Assembly: GCA_945896935.1 (NCBI GenBank)
Contig: CAMDER010000023.1
Coordinates: forward strand, 1 to 15,300
DNA length: 15,300 nucleotides
DNA from: Bifidobacterium breve
Lineage (GTDB): Bacteria; Actinomycetota; Acidimicrobiia; Acidimicrobiales; Ilumatobacteraceae
Reading direction: 5' to 3'
Shown here in pieces: positions 1 through 6,444 of the stretch; position 1 is the stretch's first letter; every line of letters starts with the position of its first letter. A program made the translations under genes and the position numbers. Under the pieces are notes generated by a model that did no database searches, was not told the DNA's origin, and saw nothing but the letters and a program-made list of their open reading frames with translations.

Positions 1-272
1 CGGGTATCGGTATGGCGAGCCCCGCGATGACTTCGCTTGTTGCTAACGCGGTTGATGATAATGATCTCGGTGTTGCCGGTGCGATGCAACAACTGATGAC
101 GCAAATGGGCGCAGTATTCGGATCGGTCGTGATGGTGACTGTGCAACAAGGTGTTGGCGGCGGAGATCCAACGCCGGGCTCGTATCGAGCGGCGTTTCAT
201 GTGGCTGCTGGTGTCGCGTGCGTCGCAGTGTTTACCGCGTCACGCGTCCGCTCAACCCCACGAACAAACTGA
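1..272 (+). CDS. MFS drug/solute exporter, C-terminal fragment (5' end outside window)
   Basis: The open frame enters from the left edge (codons from base 3: Gly-Ile-Gly-Met) and ends at TGA 270-272, so only about 89 C-terminal residues are seen. The text resembles the last two helices of 14-helix (DHA2-type) major facilitator exporters: a loop with ANAVDDNDLGVAGAMQQ, in which the GVAGAMQQ-type stretch before the penultimate helix is common in this group, a hydrophobic segment around MGAVFGSVVMV, and a final helix around FHVAAGVACVAVF followed by a basic tail. Such proteins use the proton gradient to export hydrophobic compounds from the cytoplasm. The substrate cannot be inferred. The gene converges on the SCP2 gene with 8 bp between stop codons. 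Family assignment is fairly good; subfamily is tentative. Confidence 0.7.
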   Translation, partial: GIGMASPAMTSLVANAVDDNDLGVAGAMQQLMTQMGAVFGSVVMVTVQQGVGGGDPTPGSYRAAFHVAAGVACVAVFTASRVRSTPRTN

Positions 273-280
273 TTGCAGTT

Positions 281-688
281 TTATTCGGTGATGGCCTTGA
301 TTTCGTCGGCGACCTTGGCGGTGATGTCGCTCTGCGGAATGGCTGTCTGCATCGCCATCATCTTCATCATGTCGCCAGCGACCTTGATCTTGCCGCCCAT
401 GAAAGCCTGCATCGCAGCAGCCTGATCGTTGAGACCAAAAATCTGACGAGCAGTTGCCCAGTCGGTGGTCACGACAGCATCGGGGTTTTCGAGTTCGCCG
501 AGTTCAACTTCCATCTCGCCCGACGAGGTGTCCATGTAACTCTTGATGGAGCCGTCACCAAAAGGAACATCGGTGATGACCTGATTGATGCGGATCACTG
601 CGGTGATCTTGGGAGCCTGGCCTTGGTACTTGGCACGGATGGCCTTGGCGGCATCCATCCATTCATCGGAAAGAAAAGGAAATGTCAT
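281..688 (-). CDS. SCP2 sterol-binding domain protein
   Basis: This 135-residue soluble protein consists of a single SCP2-like lipid-binding domain. Visible family features are the N-terminal helix (FLSDEWMDAAKAIRAKY), a central beta-sheet region with SIKSYMDTSSGEMEVELGE, then the conserved block of about residues 68-110 (DAVVTTDWATARQIF, then AAMQAFMGGKIKVAGDMMKMM). That block is the usual 'F..G+IK..GD' SCP2 signature. In actinobacteria such stand-alone domains are thought to bind acyl-CoA, sterols or other hydrophobic ligands in the cytosol; the ligand here is unknown. It is the last gene of the minus-strand cluster, starting 27 bp after the menC-like stop. No clear Shine-Dalgarno lies close to the ATG, so it may depend on read-through from upstream genes. 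The methionine-rich run MMKMMAM is slightly unusual. Confidence 0.85.
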   Translation of the reverse strand: MTFPFLSDEWMDAAKAIRAKYQGQAPKITAVIRINQVITDVPFGDGSIKSYMDTSSGEMEVELGELENPDAVVTTDWATARQIFGLNDQAAAMQAFMGGKIKVAGDMMKMMAMQTAIPQSDITAKVADEIKAITE

Positions 689-715
689 GTCTGAGACAAT
701 AGTCCCGACGCCCCT

Positions 716-1852
716 TTAGGGTCGCAACGTGGTCGTACTCGTCGAAACATCATTGAGGAACGACTGGTCAATCTGCACGCCGGCGCCCGACCCTTGAGGT
801 AGGCGGACCTGGCCGTTCTCGAGACGAATCGGGTCGGTGACGATGTCTTTCTTCCAGAATCGTTCAGACGCCGAAACATCACCTGTAATGGTGAAATTGG
901 GGAGTCCCGCCAGTGCCAGATTCATTGCCCGACCAATGCCGGTCTCGAGCATGCCTCCACACCACACCGGAATGCCTCGCTCACGACACACATCGTGAAT
1001 ACGCACGGCCTCGAGATAGCCCCCAACGCGACCGGCCTTGATGTTGATGATCGAGCAGGCGCCACGTTCGATGGCGTCGACGGCGGCGAGTGTCGACACG
1101 ATTGATTCATCAAGACAAATCGGCGTGCGCACTTGCTTGGCGATGAGTGCATGACCCGTGATGTCATCTTCGGGAAGTGGTTGTTCAATCAGCAATAAGT
1201 TGAATGGATCAAGTTGTGCCAGCAGTGGTCCGTCATTGCGCGTGAACGCAGTGTTGGCGTCAACTTGTAATGGAATGTGATCGCCAAAAGTTTGGCGAAT
1301 CACGCGCACGGGTTCGATATCCCAACCAGGCTCAATCTTCAACTTGATACGGGCGTAACCTTCATTGAGATATCCGCCGACAGTTGTGACAAGTTCATCA
1401 ATTGAATTGGCGATACCAACTGAAACTCCCGATGGAATGAGTTCATTCACCGAACCTAAATGTGATGCGAGTGAAACATTATTGGCACGCAACTGCGCAT
1501 CGAGCACTGCTGCTTCGAGGGCAGCCTTGGCCATGCGATGATCTTTGACTGGTTCAAGAATATGTGCGACATCGTGAGCCGACATGTGGCCACCATTGAA
1601 AGCAAACAAACGCGGAATGAGGTGATGAATCATCACATGTTGCGAGCCCTCAACATATTCGCTCGAATACAACGGATCATTTCCTGAAACGCATTCGCCC
1701 CAGCCAACATGCGAATCGGTTTCAACCCGAACCAGCAAAATGTCTCGTGAGTTTTCGGTGCCAAATGAAGTACGAAACGGCGTCACCAACGGCAATAAAA
1801 TTCGACGCAGTTCTATGGCGCGAATAGTGATGGGTTCAAGGTTGTCAATCAT
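716..1852 (-). CDS. menC: MenC-like enolase-superfamily enzyme: o-succinylbenzoate synthase / N-succinylamino acid racemase
   Basis: This 378-residue protein belongs to the muconate-lactonising-enzyme subgroup of the enolase superfamily. The barrel motifs are intact: the K-x-K pair of strand 2 (RIKLK, Lys170/Lys172), metal ligands Asp198 (QVDAN), Glu223 (LIEQP) and Asp248 (CLDES), and the opposite-face lysine Lys272 (IKAGRVGG). The capping domain is residues 1 to about 130, and the 20s loop has PFRTSFG as in OSBS/NAAAR enzymes. Members dehydrate SHCHC to o-succinylbenzoate in menaquinone synthesis, racemise N-succinylamino acids, or do both. The ATG overlaps the stop of the upstream GNAT gene by 4 bp (ATGA), implying translational coupling. 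No other men gene is present, while a GNAT partner favours the racemase role. The exact substrate cannot be read from sequence; the symbol follows the usual family name. Confidence 0.85.
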   Translation of the reverse strand: MIDNLEPITIRAIELRRILLPLVTPFRTSFGTENSRDILLVRVETDSHVGWGECVSGNDPLYSSEYVEGSQHVMIHHLIPRLFAFNGGHMSAHDVAHILEPVKDHRMAKAALEAAVLDAQLRANNVSLASHLGSVNELIPSGVSVGIANSIDELVTTVGGYLNEGYARIKLKIEPGWDIEPVRVIRQTFGDHIPLQVDANTAFTRNDGPLLAQLDPFNLLLIEQPLPEDDITGHALIAKQVRTPICLDESIVSTLAAVDAIERGACSIINIKAGRVGGYLEAVRIHDVCRERGIPVWCGGMLETGIGRAMNLALAGLPNFTITGDVSASERFWKKDIVTDPIRLENGQVRLPQGSGAGVQIDQSFLNDVSTSTTTLRP

Positions 1853-2568
1853 GTGTTGCCTCTCGGTGTGAGCACATACGAACCGTCTTGGGTAAAGCCG
1901 GTGATTTCATGGGTTGTGAAAGCTTGTGAAAGTTGTTCGCGCATTTTGAGACGCCAGGCTCGTGCAGCTTCGGGGTCGGTGCGACGTAATTGCACGATGT
2001 CAGTGGGTGTCTCGACAAAAATTGTTTCGACGTCGGTTCCACGAGTTTGCGAAGAGCCGATATTCCAACGGGCCAATAAGCGGTCGGTTTCATCATCGCC
2101 GTTGATCTCGTCATTGAGTGGACCATAGAAGTTGATATGAAACTCAACGGCATTGGCGCCAAGTCGCTCAATGTTGAACCAAGCGTTGCGACGAACGAGG
2201 GGGTCGAAGGTCCAGGTGATGGCGGTAAGTCCAGCATCGATGGCCCATTGTTTTTGATGGTTCTTCATTGCGGTGCCCAGACCCGAGTTTTGTAGTTCTG
2301 GTAGGACGCCAGTGATGTGAGAGTGCAAACACCAGTCATGACGGTGACGTGCCAACATGCCAAACGAACACGCGCCCATAGTTTGGTCATCGTCGGCACT
2401 GAAAGCGCCTGAAATGTAGCCTCCCGAGTGCGAGAGCGCCATCAGATAGTCGGCACTCACCATGTCGCCCGTTCCTGGACCCCAGACTTGGTCGGCAGTT
2501 TGTCGAACCAACTGCATGTCGGCCAACGAACTGGCGAGACGAATGTTGAATTCAGCTGCCACGGGCAT
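1849..2568 (-). CDS. GNAT-superfamily acyltransferase associated with the MenC/NAAAR enzyme
   Basis: This 239-residue protein has a GNAT fold. The acyl-CoA pyrophosphate-binding motif lies at about residues 85-100 (ITGVLPELQNSGLGTA, with Q93, G96 and G98 of the Q/RxxGxG/A pattern). Further on is TFDPLVRRNAWFNI (about 120-133), followed by FYGPLND and a C-terminal domain of about 80 residues. This matches the COG3375-type GNAT proteins that often sit beside N-acylamino acid racemases, where a succinyl-CoA:D-amino-acid N-succinyltransferase role is known in Geobacillus; that role is inferred here. The frame is open to 2769, but the first 67 codons overlap the membrane-protein gene and do not look like protein. 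The ATG at 2568 places the GNAT beta-strand at the usual distance from the N-terminus and leaves a 17-bp overlap with the upstream stop. No strong Shine-Dalgarno is seen, so coupling is likely. Confidence 0.8.
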   Translation of the reverse strand: MPVAAEFNIRLASSLADMQLVRQTADQVWGPGTGDMVSADYLMALSHSGGYISGAFSADDDQTMGACSFGMLARHRHDWCLHSHITGVLPELQNSGLGTAMKNHQKQWAIDAGLTAITWTFDPLVRRNAWFNIERLGANAVEFHINFYGPLNDEINGDDETDRLLARWNIGSSQTRGTDVETIFVETPTDIVQLRRTDPEAARAWRLKMREQLSQAFTTHEITGFTQDGSYVLTPRGNT

Positions 2569-3691
2569 TTTTGTACGCAAGTCGAACGGCAAGGGCTTCG
2601 TGGGCAAGTGGCGAGGTATCTTCAGCAAATTCTGATCGATACGTTTCGTCGGTTGATAAGACGACGGTGAAGTACATGCCGATAAAGGCACCCAAGAATC
2701 CGGCAACCCGTAACAATGATTCGGTGAGGACAAGATTGCGGTGACTGACCGTCCAAGTAAAGAACACATGTGATTGATCAGTCATCATCCATGCCAATTG
2801 AGTGTCGAGTGAAATTGCCAGAAAGCCAAAGATGATGAAGAACATTGTGAGAACTAATGCGACAAACGTGATCTGCACCGATTGATTAAAAGTTGTAACC
2901 AGGGCCAAGTCAACTTTTTCACTGGTTGAAAATTCTTGTGGGGGAGTTTCGCCAGTGGGCAACTCAAGACCTTCAGCTGGTGTGCCAACAATTAATCGTT
3001 GGACTTCGCTCCATGATTCAAACTTGGTTAATCCAGCAATTGCCTGCGGAATACGGGAGAGCACAAAGACGGCACCCAAAAGAAAAAAGATTCCGACTCC
3101 GAGTAGATAGGGGATTCCACTCAGTTGTCCCGCAACTTGCCACACCTCGGCGTTGATGAAAAGGAATGTGGTGAATAAGAGCAGTAGGGGTAATGCTCGA
3201 ACAAGAAGTCGTCCGAGCATGGCGGCCTGCGAAATTGAACTGCGCAAGGCCCACGACAGTAGATGTCCTAAGGCAAAACTGGCCGCGACATAAATGATGC
3301 CCAAAATTGTGACGCCACCGAGCAGAGCCTGGATGGAGTCACCCCACTGCTGAAAGAGCGCGCTTGGGATGGCCGGCCCGATGACGAAGGCGATTAATTC
3401 GGGCTTGCCAATTTCTTTGGGAATGGCAAGGAAGGGTCGTTGCAAAACCAAGTTGGTCAACGACCAGCCGATGATGAGGCTGGTGAGCGTGATGCCGGCC
3501 GCGACCAGATTTCGAGTAACCGACCATTCGGCCAAATTGAGCGCGTTCAGCCCGCCCGCCAAATAGGCAACGATCAGAAAGGGCAGGGCTCGGGTCCAGA
3601 TGTCGGTTCGGGCCGAATAGTTGGAGATGAAGTGCGGAACCCCGCGGCTAATGAACCAGTTCTCGATGGCCTTGTATTGGGTGCGGTCCAT
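2552..3691 (-). CDS. Conserved integral membrane protein of unknown function (about 8 helices)
   Basis: I do not recognise the family. The 379-residue product has an amphipathic or soluble N-terminus (1-30) and hydrophobic segments near 33-55, 61-84, 98-114, 119-148, 164-181, 194-212, 268-293 and 326-346. A soluble loop at about 213-265 holds FESWSEVQRLIVGTP and a Pro/Glu-rich stretch, and the C-terminal tail after 347 is acidic then basic. There is no signal peptide, nucleotide-binding motif or transporter signature that I can identify. It is the first gene of the minus-strand cluster, and its stop overlaps the GNAT start by 17 bp, so it is probably co-expressed with the GNAT and MenC-like enzymes. 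A role in moving their substrate across the membrane is possible but purely contextual. The intergenic region to divergent serA is 109 bp. Confidence 0.7.
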   Translation of the reverse strand: MDRTQYKAIENWFISRGVPHFISNYSARTDIWTRALPFLIVAYLAGGLNALNLAEWSVTRNLVAAGITLTSLIIGWSLTNLVLQRPFLAIPKEIGKPELIAFVIGPAIPSALFQQWGDSIQALLGGVTILGIIYVAASFALGHLLSWALRSSISQAAMLGRLLVRALPLLLLFTTFLFINAEVWQVAGQLSGIPYLLGVGIFFLLGAVFVLSRIPQAIAGLTKFESWSEVQRLIVGTPAEGLELPTGETPPQEFSTSEKVDLALVTTFNQSVQITFVALVLTMFFIIFGFLAISLDTQLAWMMTDQSHVFFTWTVSHRNLVLTESLLRVAGFLGAFIGMYFTVVLSTDETYRSEFAEDTSPLAHEALAVRLAYKNARGS

Positions 3692-3800
3692 GATGAGAGC
3701 CTAGAGGGTGACGATAAACCACCTTGTGACGACAGTTTTGAACGAAATGTCAAATGCATTCGTCAGTAAAGGTGGCGACCGAGCAACATGATGGATACCT

Positions 3801-5366
3801 ATGGCACGCATTCTCGTTTCCGAAGAAATTGCCGACGGTGGTCTTGACCGCCTTCGCGCAGCTGGACACATCGTCGACGTACAACTCGACCTCACCCCCG
3901 AGACGCTTCCAGCGGCTCTGAAGGGTGCTCACGCCCTGATTATTCGCTCAGCAACGCAGGTCACTGCCGAAGCCCTCGAGTTCGCCGATGAACTCATCGT
4001 GGTCGGTCGGGCCGGTATCGGTCTCGACAACGTCGATGTTGAAGCCGCCACTCGTCGCGGCGTGATGGTGGTCAACGCTCCGCAAAGCAACATCGTGTCG
4101 GCAGCCGAACACACCATGGCTTTGCTCATGGCGTGCGCCCGCAATGTGCCCCAGGCGCATGCCGCGTTGAAGGCTGGTCGTTGGGAACGCAGCAAGTGGG
4201 AAGGTGTCGAACTCGCCGACAAGACGCTTGGTGTCATCGGTCTTGGTCGTATCGGCAAGTTGGTTGCGCAACGCGCGCTTGCATTTGGCATGCGCCTTGT
4301 TGCATACGATCCATTTGTTTCTGAAGAACGAGCGCGACAAATGAACGTTGAAATGATGAGCCTTGATGACGTCATTGCGCAAAGTGATTTCATCACGGTG
4401 CACTTGCCAAAGACCAAAGAGACCAAGGGCATTATTGGCCGCGAAATTTTGGCCAAGGCCAAGCCCGACCTGCGCGTGATTAACGTTGCACGTGGCGGCA
4501 TTGTTGATGAAGCCGCACTTGCTGAAGCAGTTGCCTCGGGACAAATTGCTGGTGCTGCGCTTGACGTGTTTGATGTTGAGCCGTGCACCGACAGCCCGCT
4601 GTTCGCACTAGACAACATTGTTGTGACACCACACCTTGGGGCAAGTACTCGCGAAGCACAAGACAAGGCTGGCGACACTATTGCCGACATGGTCAAGTTG
4701 GCTCTTGCCGGCGACTTTGTTCCATTCGCTGTCAACGTGTCAGCGGCCGAAGCCAACGAAACTTTGCGCCCCTACTTGCCACTGGCTGAACGACTTGGTG
4801 GATTGTTTGCTTCGTTAGTTGGTCAATTGCCGAAGCAACTTGAAATCACTGCCGAAGGCGAAATCGGTCAATATGACAATCGGATTTTGACGCTCAGTGT
4901 TTTGAAGGGCTTCTTCGGCTCAATGAGTGACGAGCCCGTTTCGTACGTCAATGCTCCACAGATGGCCAAGAACGCCGGCCTTGAAATTCGCGAAACATCG
5001 TCACGCGATTCGCGCAACTTCGTCAACCTCATTACGTTGCGTTGCGAAGGCCACAGCATTTCGGCCACGTTGACTGGTCGTAACGGCGAACCGCGTCTGG
5101 TGATGATCGACGATCATGCAACCGATGTTCCGCCAGCCGAAAATATGTTGGTTGTGCGTAATGACGACCGTCCTGGTGTGATTGGAGTTGTCGGAACTGT
5201 TCTTGGCAACGCAGGTGTCAACATCAATGACATGGGCGTCGGTCGTAGTTCGGTGGCAGGTTCGGCATTGATGGTGATTGCCTCATCTGGCCCTGCACCC
5301 GATGAAGTGCTTGCTGCATTACGTGCCGCGCCCGGAATCACCAGCGTTCACGTTCTTACTGCCTGA
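3801..5366 (+). CDS. serA: D-3-phosphoglycerate dehydrogenase (long, type I form with ASB and ACT domains)
   Basis: This enzyme oxidises 3-phosphoglycerate to 3-phosphohydroxypyruvate with NAD, the first step of serine synthesis in the cytosol. The 521 residues match the long actinobacterial form: a substrate domain (1-98 and about 285-315), the NAD domain with GLGRIG (147-152) and Asp170 at the end of the next strand, and the catalytic set Arg231 (VARGG), Glu260 (DVEP) and His278 (TPHLG). An intervening ASB-type domain (about 320-445) follows, then a C-terminal ACT domain (about 449-521, with NDDRPGVIG). The ACT domain suggests serine feedback control, as known for the mycobacterial enzyme. 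The ATG gives the expected N-terminus (MARILVSEEI); only a weak GGAT precedes it. The gene diverges from the membrane-protein cluster and converges on pyrF with 3 bp between stops. Confidence 0.97.
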   Translation: MARILVSEEIADGGLDRLRAAGHIVDVQLDLTPETLPAALKGAHALIIRSATQVTAEALEFADELIVVGRAGIGLDNVDVEAATRRGVMVVNAPQSNIVSAAEHTMALLMACARNVPQAHAALKAGRWERSKWEGVELADKTLGVIGLGRIGKLVAQRALAFGMRLVAYDPFVSEERARQMNVEMMSLDDVIAQSDFITVHLPKTKETKGIIGREILAKAKPDLRVINVARGGIVDEAALAEAVASGQIAGAALDVFDVEPCTDSPLFALDNIVVTPHLGASTREAQDKAGDTIADMVKLALAGDFVPFAVNVSAAEANETLRPYLPLAERLGGLFASLVGQLPKQLEITAEGEIGQYDNRILTLSVLKGFFGSMSDEPVSYVNAPQMAKNAGLEIRETSSRDSRNFVNLITLRCEGHSISATLTGRNGEPRLVMIDDHATDVPPAENMLVVRNDDRPGVIGVVGTVLGNAGVNINDMGVGRSSVAGSALMVIASSGPAPDEVLAALRAAPGITSVHVLTA

Positions 5367-5369
5367 CAT

Positions 5370-6191
5370 TCACTTGCGTGAAGTAACGGCCTGAGAAATC
5401 TCGTCACGAGTTGCCAGTGCAACTTCGCGAGCGGCGTCAGCAAAATCTTCACCGCTTGATGCGTACAAAATGGCGCGTGATGAGTTGATCATCATTCCTG
5501 TGCCATGTGTGGTTGCGCCAGCGTTCACTGTGGCAACAACATCGCCACCTTGCGCGCCAACGCCTGGAACTAATAACGGCATGTCACCAACGATGCCGCG
5601 AACTGTCGCTAACTCGGCGGGATAGGTTGCGCCAACAACCAACGCGACTTCGCCCATCTTGCTCCACTGATTAGTGGCCATGTGCGCGACGTGTTGATAC
5701 ATCGGTTGACCATCGGTTGTGAGCATCTGTAAATCGCCGCTGCCAGGGTTTGAAGTACGACACAACACGATGACGCCCTTGCCGGTGTGCGCCAAGAAAG
5801 GCTCGAGAGAATCGGTGCCAAGGTAAGGATTCACAGTGACAGCATCTGCGCCGTAACGCACAAAGGCTTCGTGGGCGTAACGCTCGGCGGTTGGACCGAT
5901 GTCGCCACGCTTGGCATCAAGAATCAACACCACTTGCGGGTGATTGACACGAATGTGCTCGCAGAGTCTTTCTAATTGCGCCTCGGCCCCGATGGCCGCG
6001 AAGTAAGCGATTTGCGGTTTGAACGCGCACGCCAGATCGGCAGTGGCGTCGGCGATGTCGGCGCAGAAACGAAAGATCGCATCAGGGCCCTGCAAGTGTG
6101 CAGGAATCTTGGCGGGATCGGGATCGAGTCCGACGCAAAGCATTGAGCCACTTGTGGCCCACGCAAGATTCAGTTTGTCGTGGAAGCCCAC
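5370..6191 (-). CDS. pyrF: Orotidine 5'-phosphate decarboxylase (type 2)
   Basis: This enzyme decarboxylates OMP to UMP, the last step of de novo pyrimidine synthesis. The 273-residue length and sequence fit the longer type 2 family found in actinobacteria. Visible motifs are the first strand LCVGLDPD (18-25), FKPQIAYF (57-64), the catalytic DAKRGDIG (92-99, with Asp92, Lys94 and Asp97), NPYLGTDSL (121-129), the phosphate-binding VPGVGAQGG (208-216), and NSSRAILYAS (236-245). The start is GTG at 6191, 9 bp after the ferredoxin stop, so the two genes are probably cotranscribed. The N-terminus MGFHDKLNLAW is as expected for the family. Pyrimidine genes that usually accompany pyrF in actinobacteria (pyrB, pyrC, carAB) are absent from the window, so here it sits apart, behind leuA. 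Confidence 0.96.
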   Translation of the reverse strand: MGFHDKLNLAWATSGSMLCVGLDPDPAKIPAHLQGPDAIFRFCADIADATADLACAFKPQIAYFAAIGAEAQLERLCEHIRVNHPQVVLILDAKRGDIGPTAERYAHEAFVRYGADAVTVNPYLGTDSLEPFLAHTGKGVIVLCRTSNPGSGDLQMLTTDGQPMYQHVAHMATNQWSKMGEVALVVGATYPAELATVRGIVGDMPLLVPGVGAQGGDVVATVNAGATTHGTGMMINSSRAILYASSGEDFADAAREVALATRDEISQAVTSRK

Positions 6192-6200
6192 GAAGCAGAC

Positions 6201-6392
6201 TCAGCCCTCAACCGTGATGGCGGCAGTGGGGCACAAGTCGGCGGCTTGCTCGACTTTTTCGCGCAACTCTTCACCCGGATTTTCGATGAGTACATAGAGA
6301 TAACCATCGCTACGAACTTCGAAAACTTCGGGGCAAACCTGCATGCATGAACCGGTCGATGCACAAATATCAAAATCGACTGAAACCTTCAT
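6201..6392 (-). CDS. Small single-cluster ferredoxin ([3Fe-4S] or [4Fe-4S] type)
   Basis: This 63-residue acidic protein is an electron carrier of the short single-cluster type. Cysteines occur at 10, 16, 20 and 54 in the pattern C-x2-T-x2-C-x3-C-P ... C-P. The position normally holding the second cluster cysteine is Thr13, as in [3Fe-4S] ferredoxins that serve cytochrome P450s and related oxygenases. Cys20 takes the place of a residue that is not always cysteine in that group. The frame is open to an ATG at 6416, but the ATG at 6392 is preferred: it has an AGGGAG ribosome-binding site (6401-6406) exactly 8 nt upstream and gives the standard N-terminus (MKVSVDFDIC). It lies 52 bp after leuA and 9 bp before pyrF. 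No redox partner is nearby. Confidence 0.9.
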   Translation of the reverse strand: MKVSVDFDICASTGSCMQVCPEVFEVRSDGYLYVLIENPGEELREKVEQAADLCPTAAITVEG

Positions 6393-6400
6393 GATGTTGT

Positions 6401-6406
6401 CTCCCT
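6401..6406 (-). promoter_or_regulatory. Ribosome-binding site that fixes the ferredoxin start
   Basis: The minus strand reads AGGGAG here, 8 nt before the ATG at 6392. The alternative upstream ATG at 6416 has no such site and would add eight uncharacteristic residues, so this site decides the start. Confidence 0.75.
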
Positions 6407-6444
6407 GCTTGTTCAAACTAAGTGAGTTCTTGTTAGATATAACC

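Noticed and set aside
218..694. 158-codon plus-strand frame opposite the SCP2 gene
   Set aside because: It overlaps the MFS tail and is fully antisense to a recognisable SCP2 domain; its His/Leu/Asp-rich translation matches no fold I know.
2569..2769. N-terminal 67-codon extension of the GNAT frame
   Set aside because: It overlaps the 3' end of the membrane-protein gene and reads as non-protein-like sequence; the ATG at 2568 gives a normal GNAT start.
3725..3753. Perfect TTGACA on the minus strand (3753-3748) as a -35 for the membrane-protein cluster
   Set aside because: No recognisable -10 lies at 16-18 bp (the sequence there is GTCACA or TCACAA), so I do not call a promoter.
3929..4756. 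Long open frame (275 codons) antisense to serA, plus another of 198 codons in the same area
   Set aside because: Ser/Ala/Arg-rich low-complexity translation with no family resemblance, lying wholly opposite a well-conserved gene; it is a shadow of serA codon usage.
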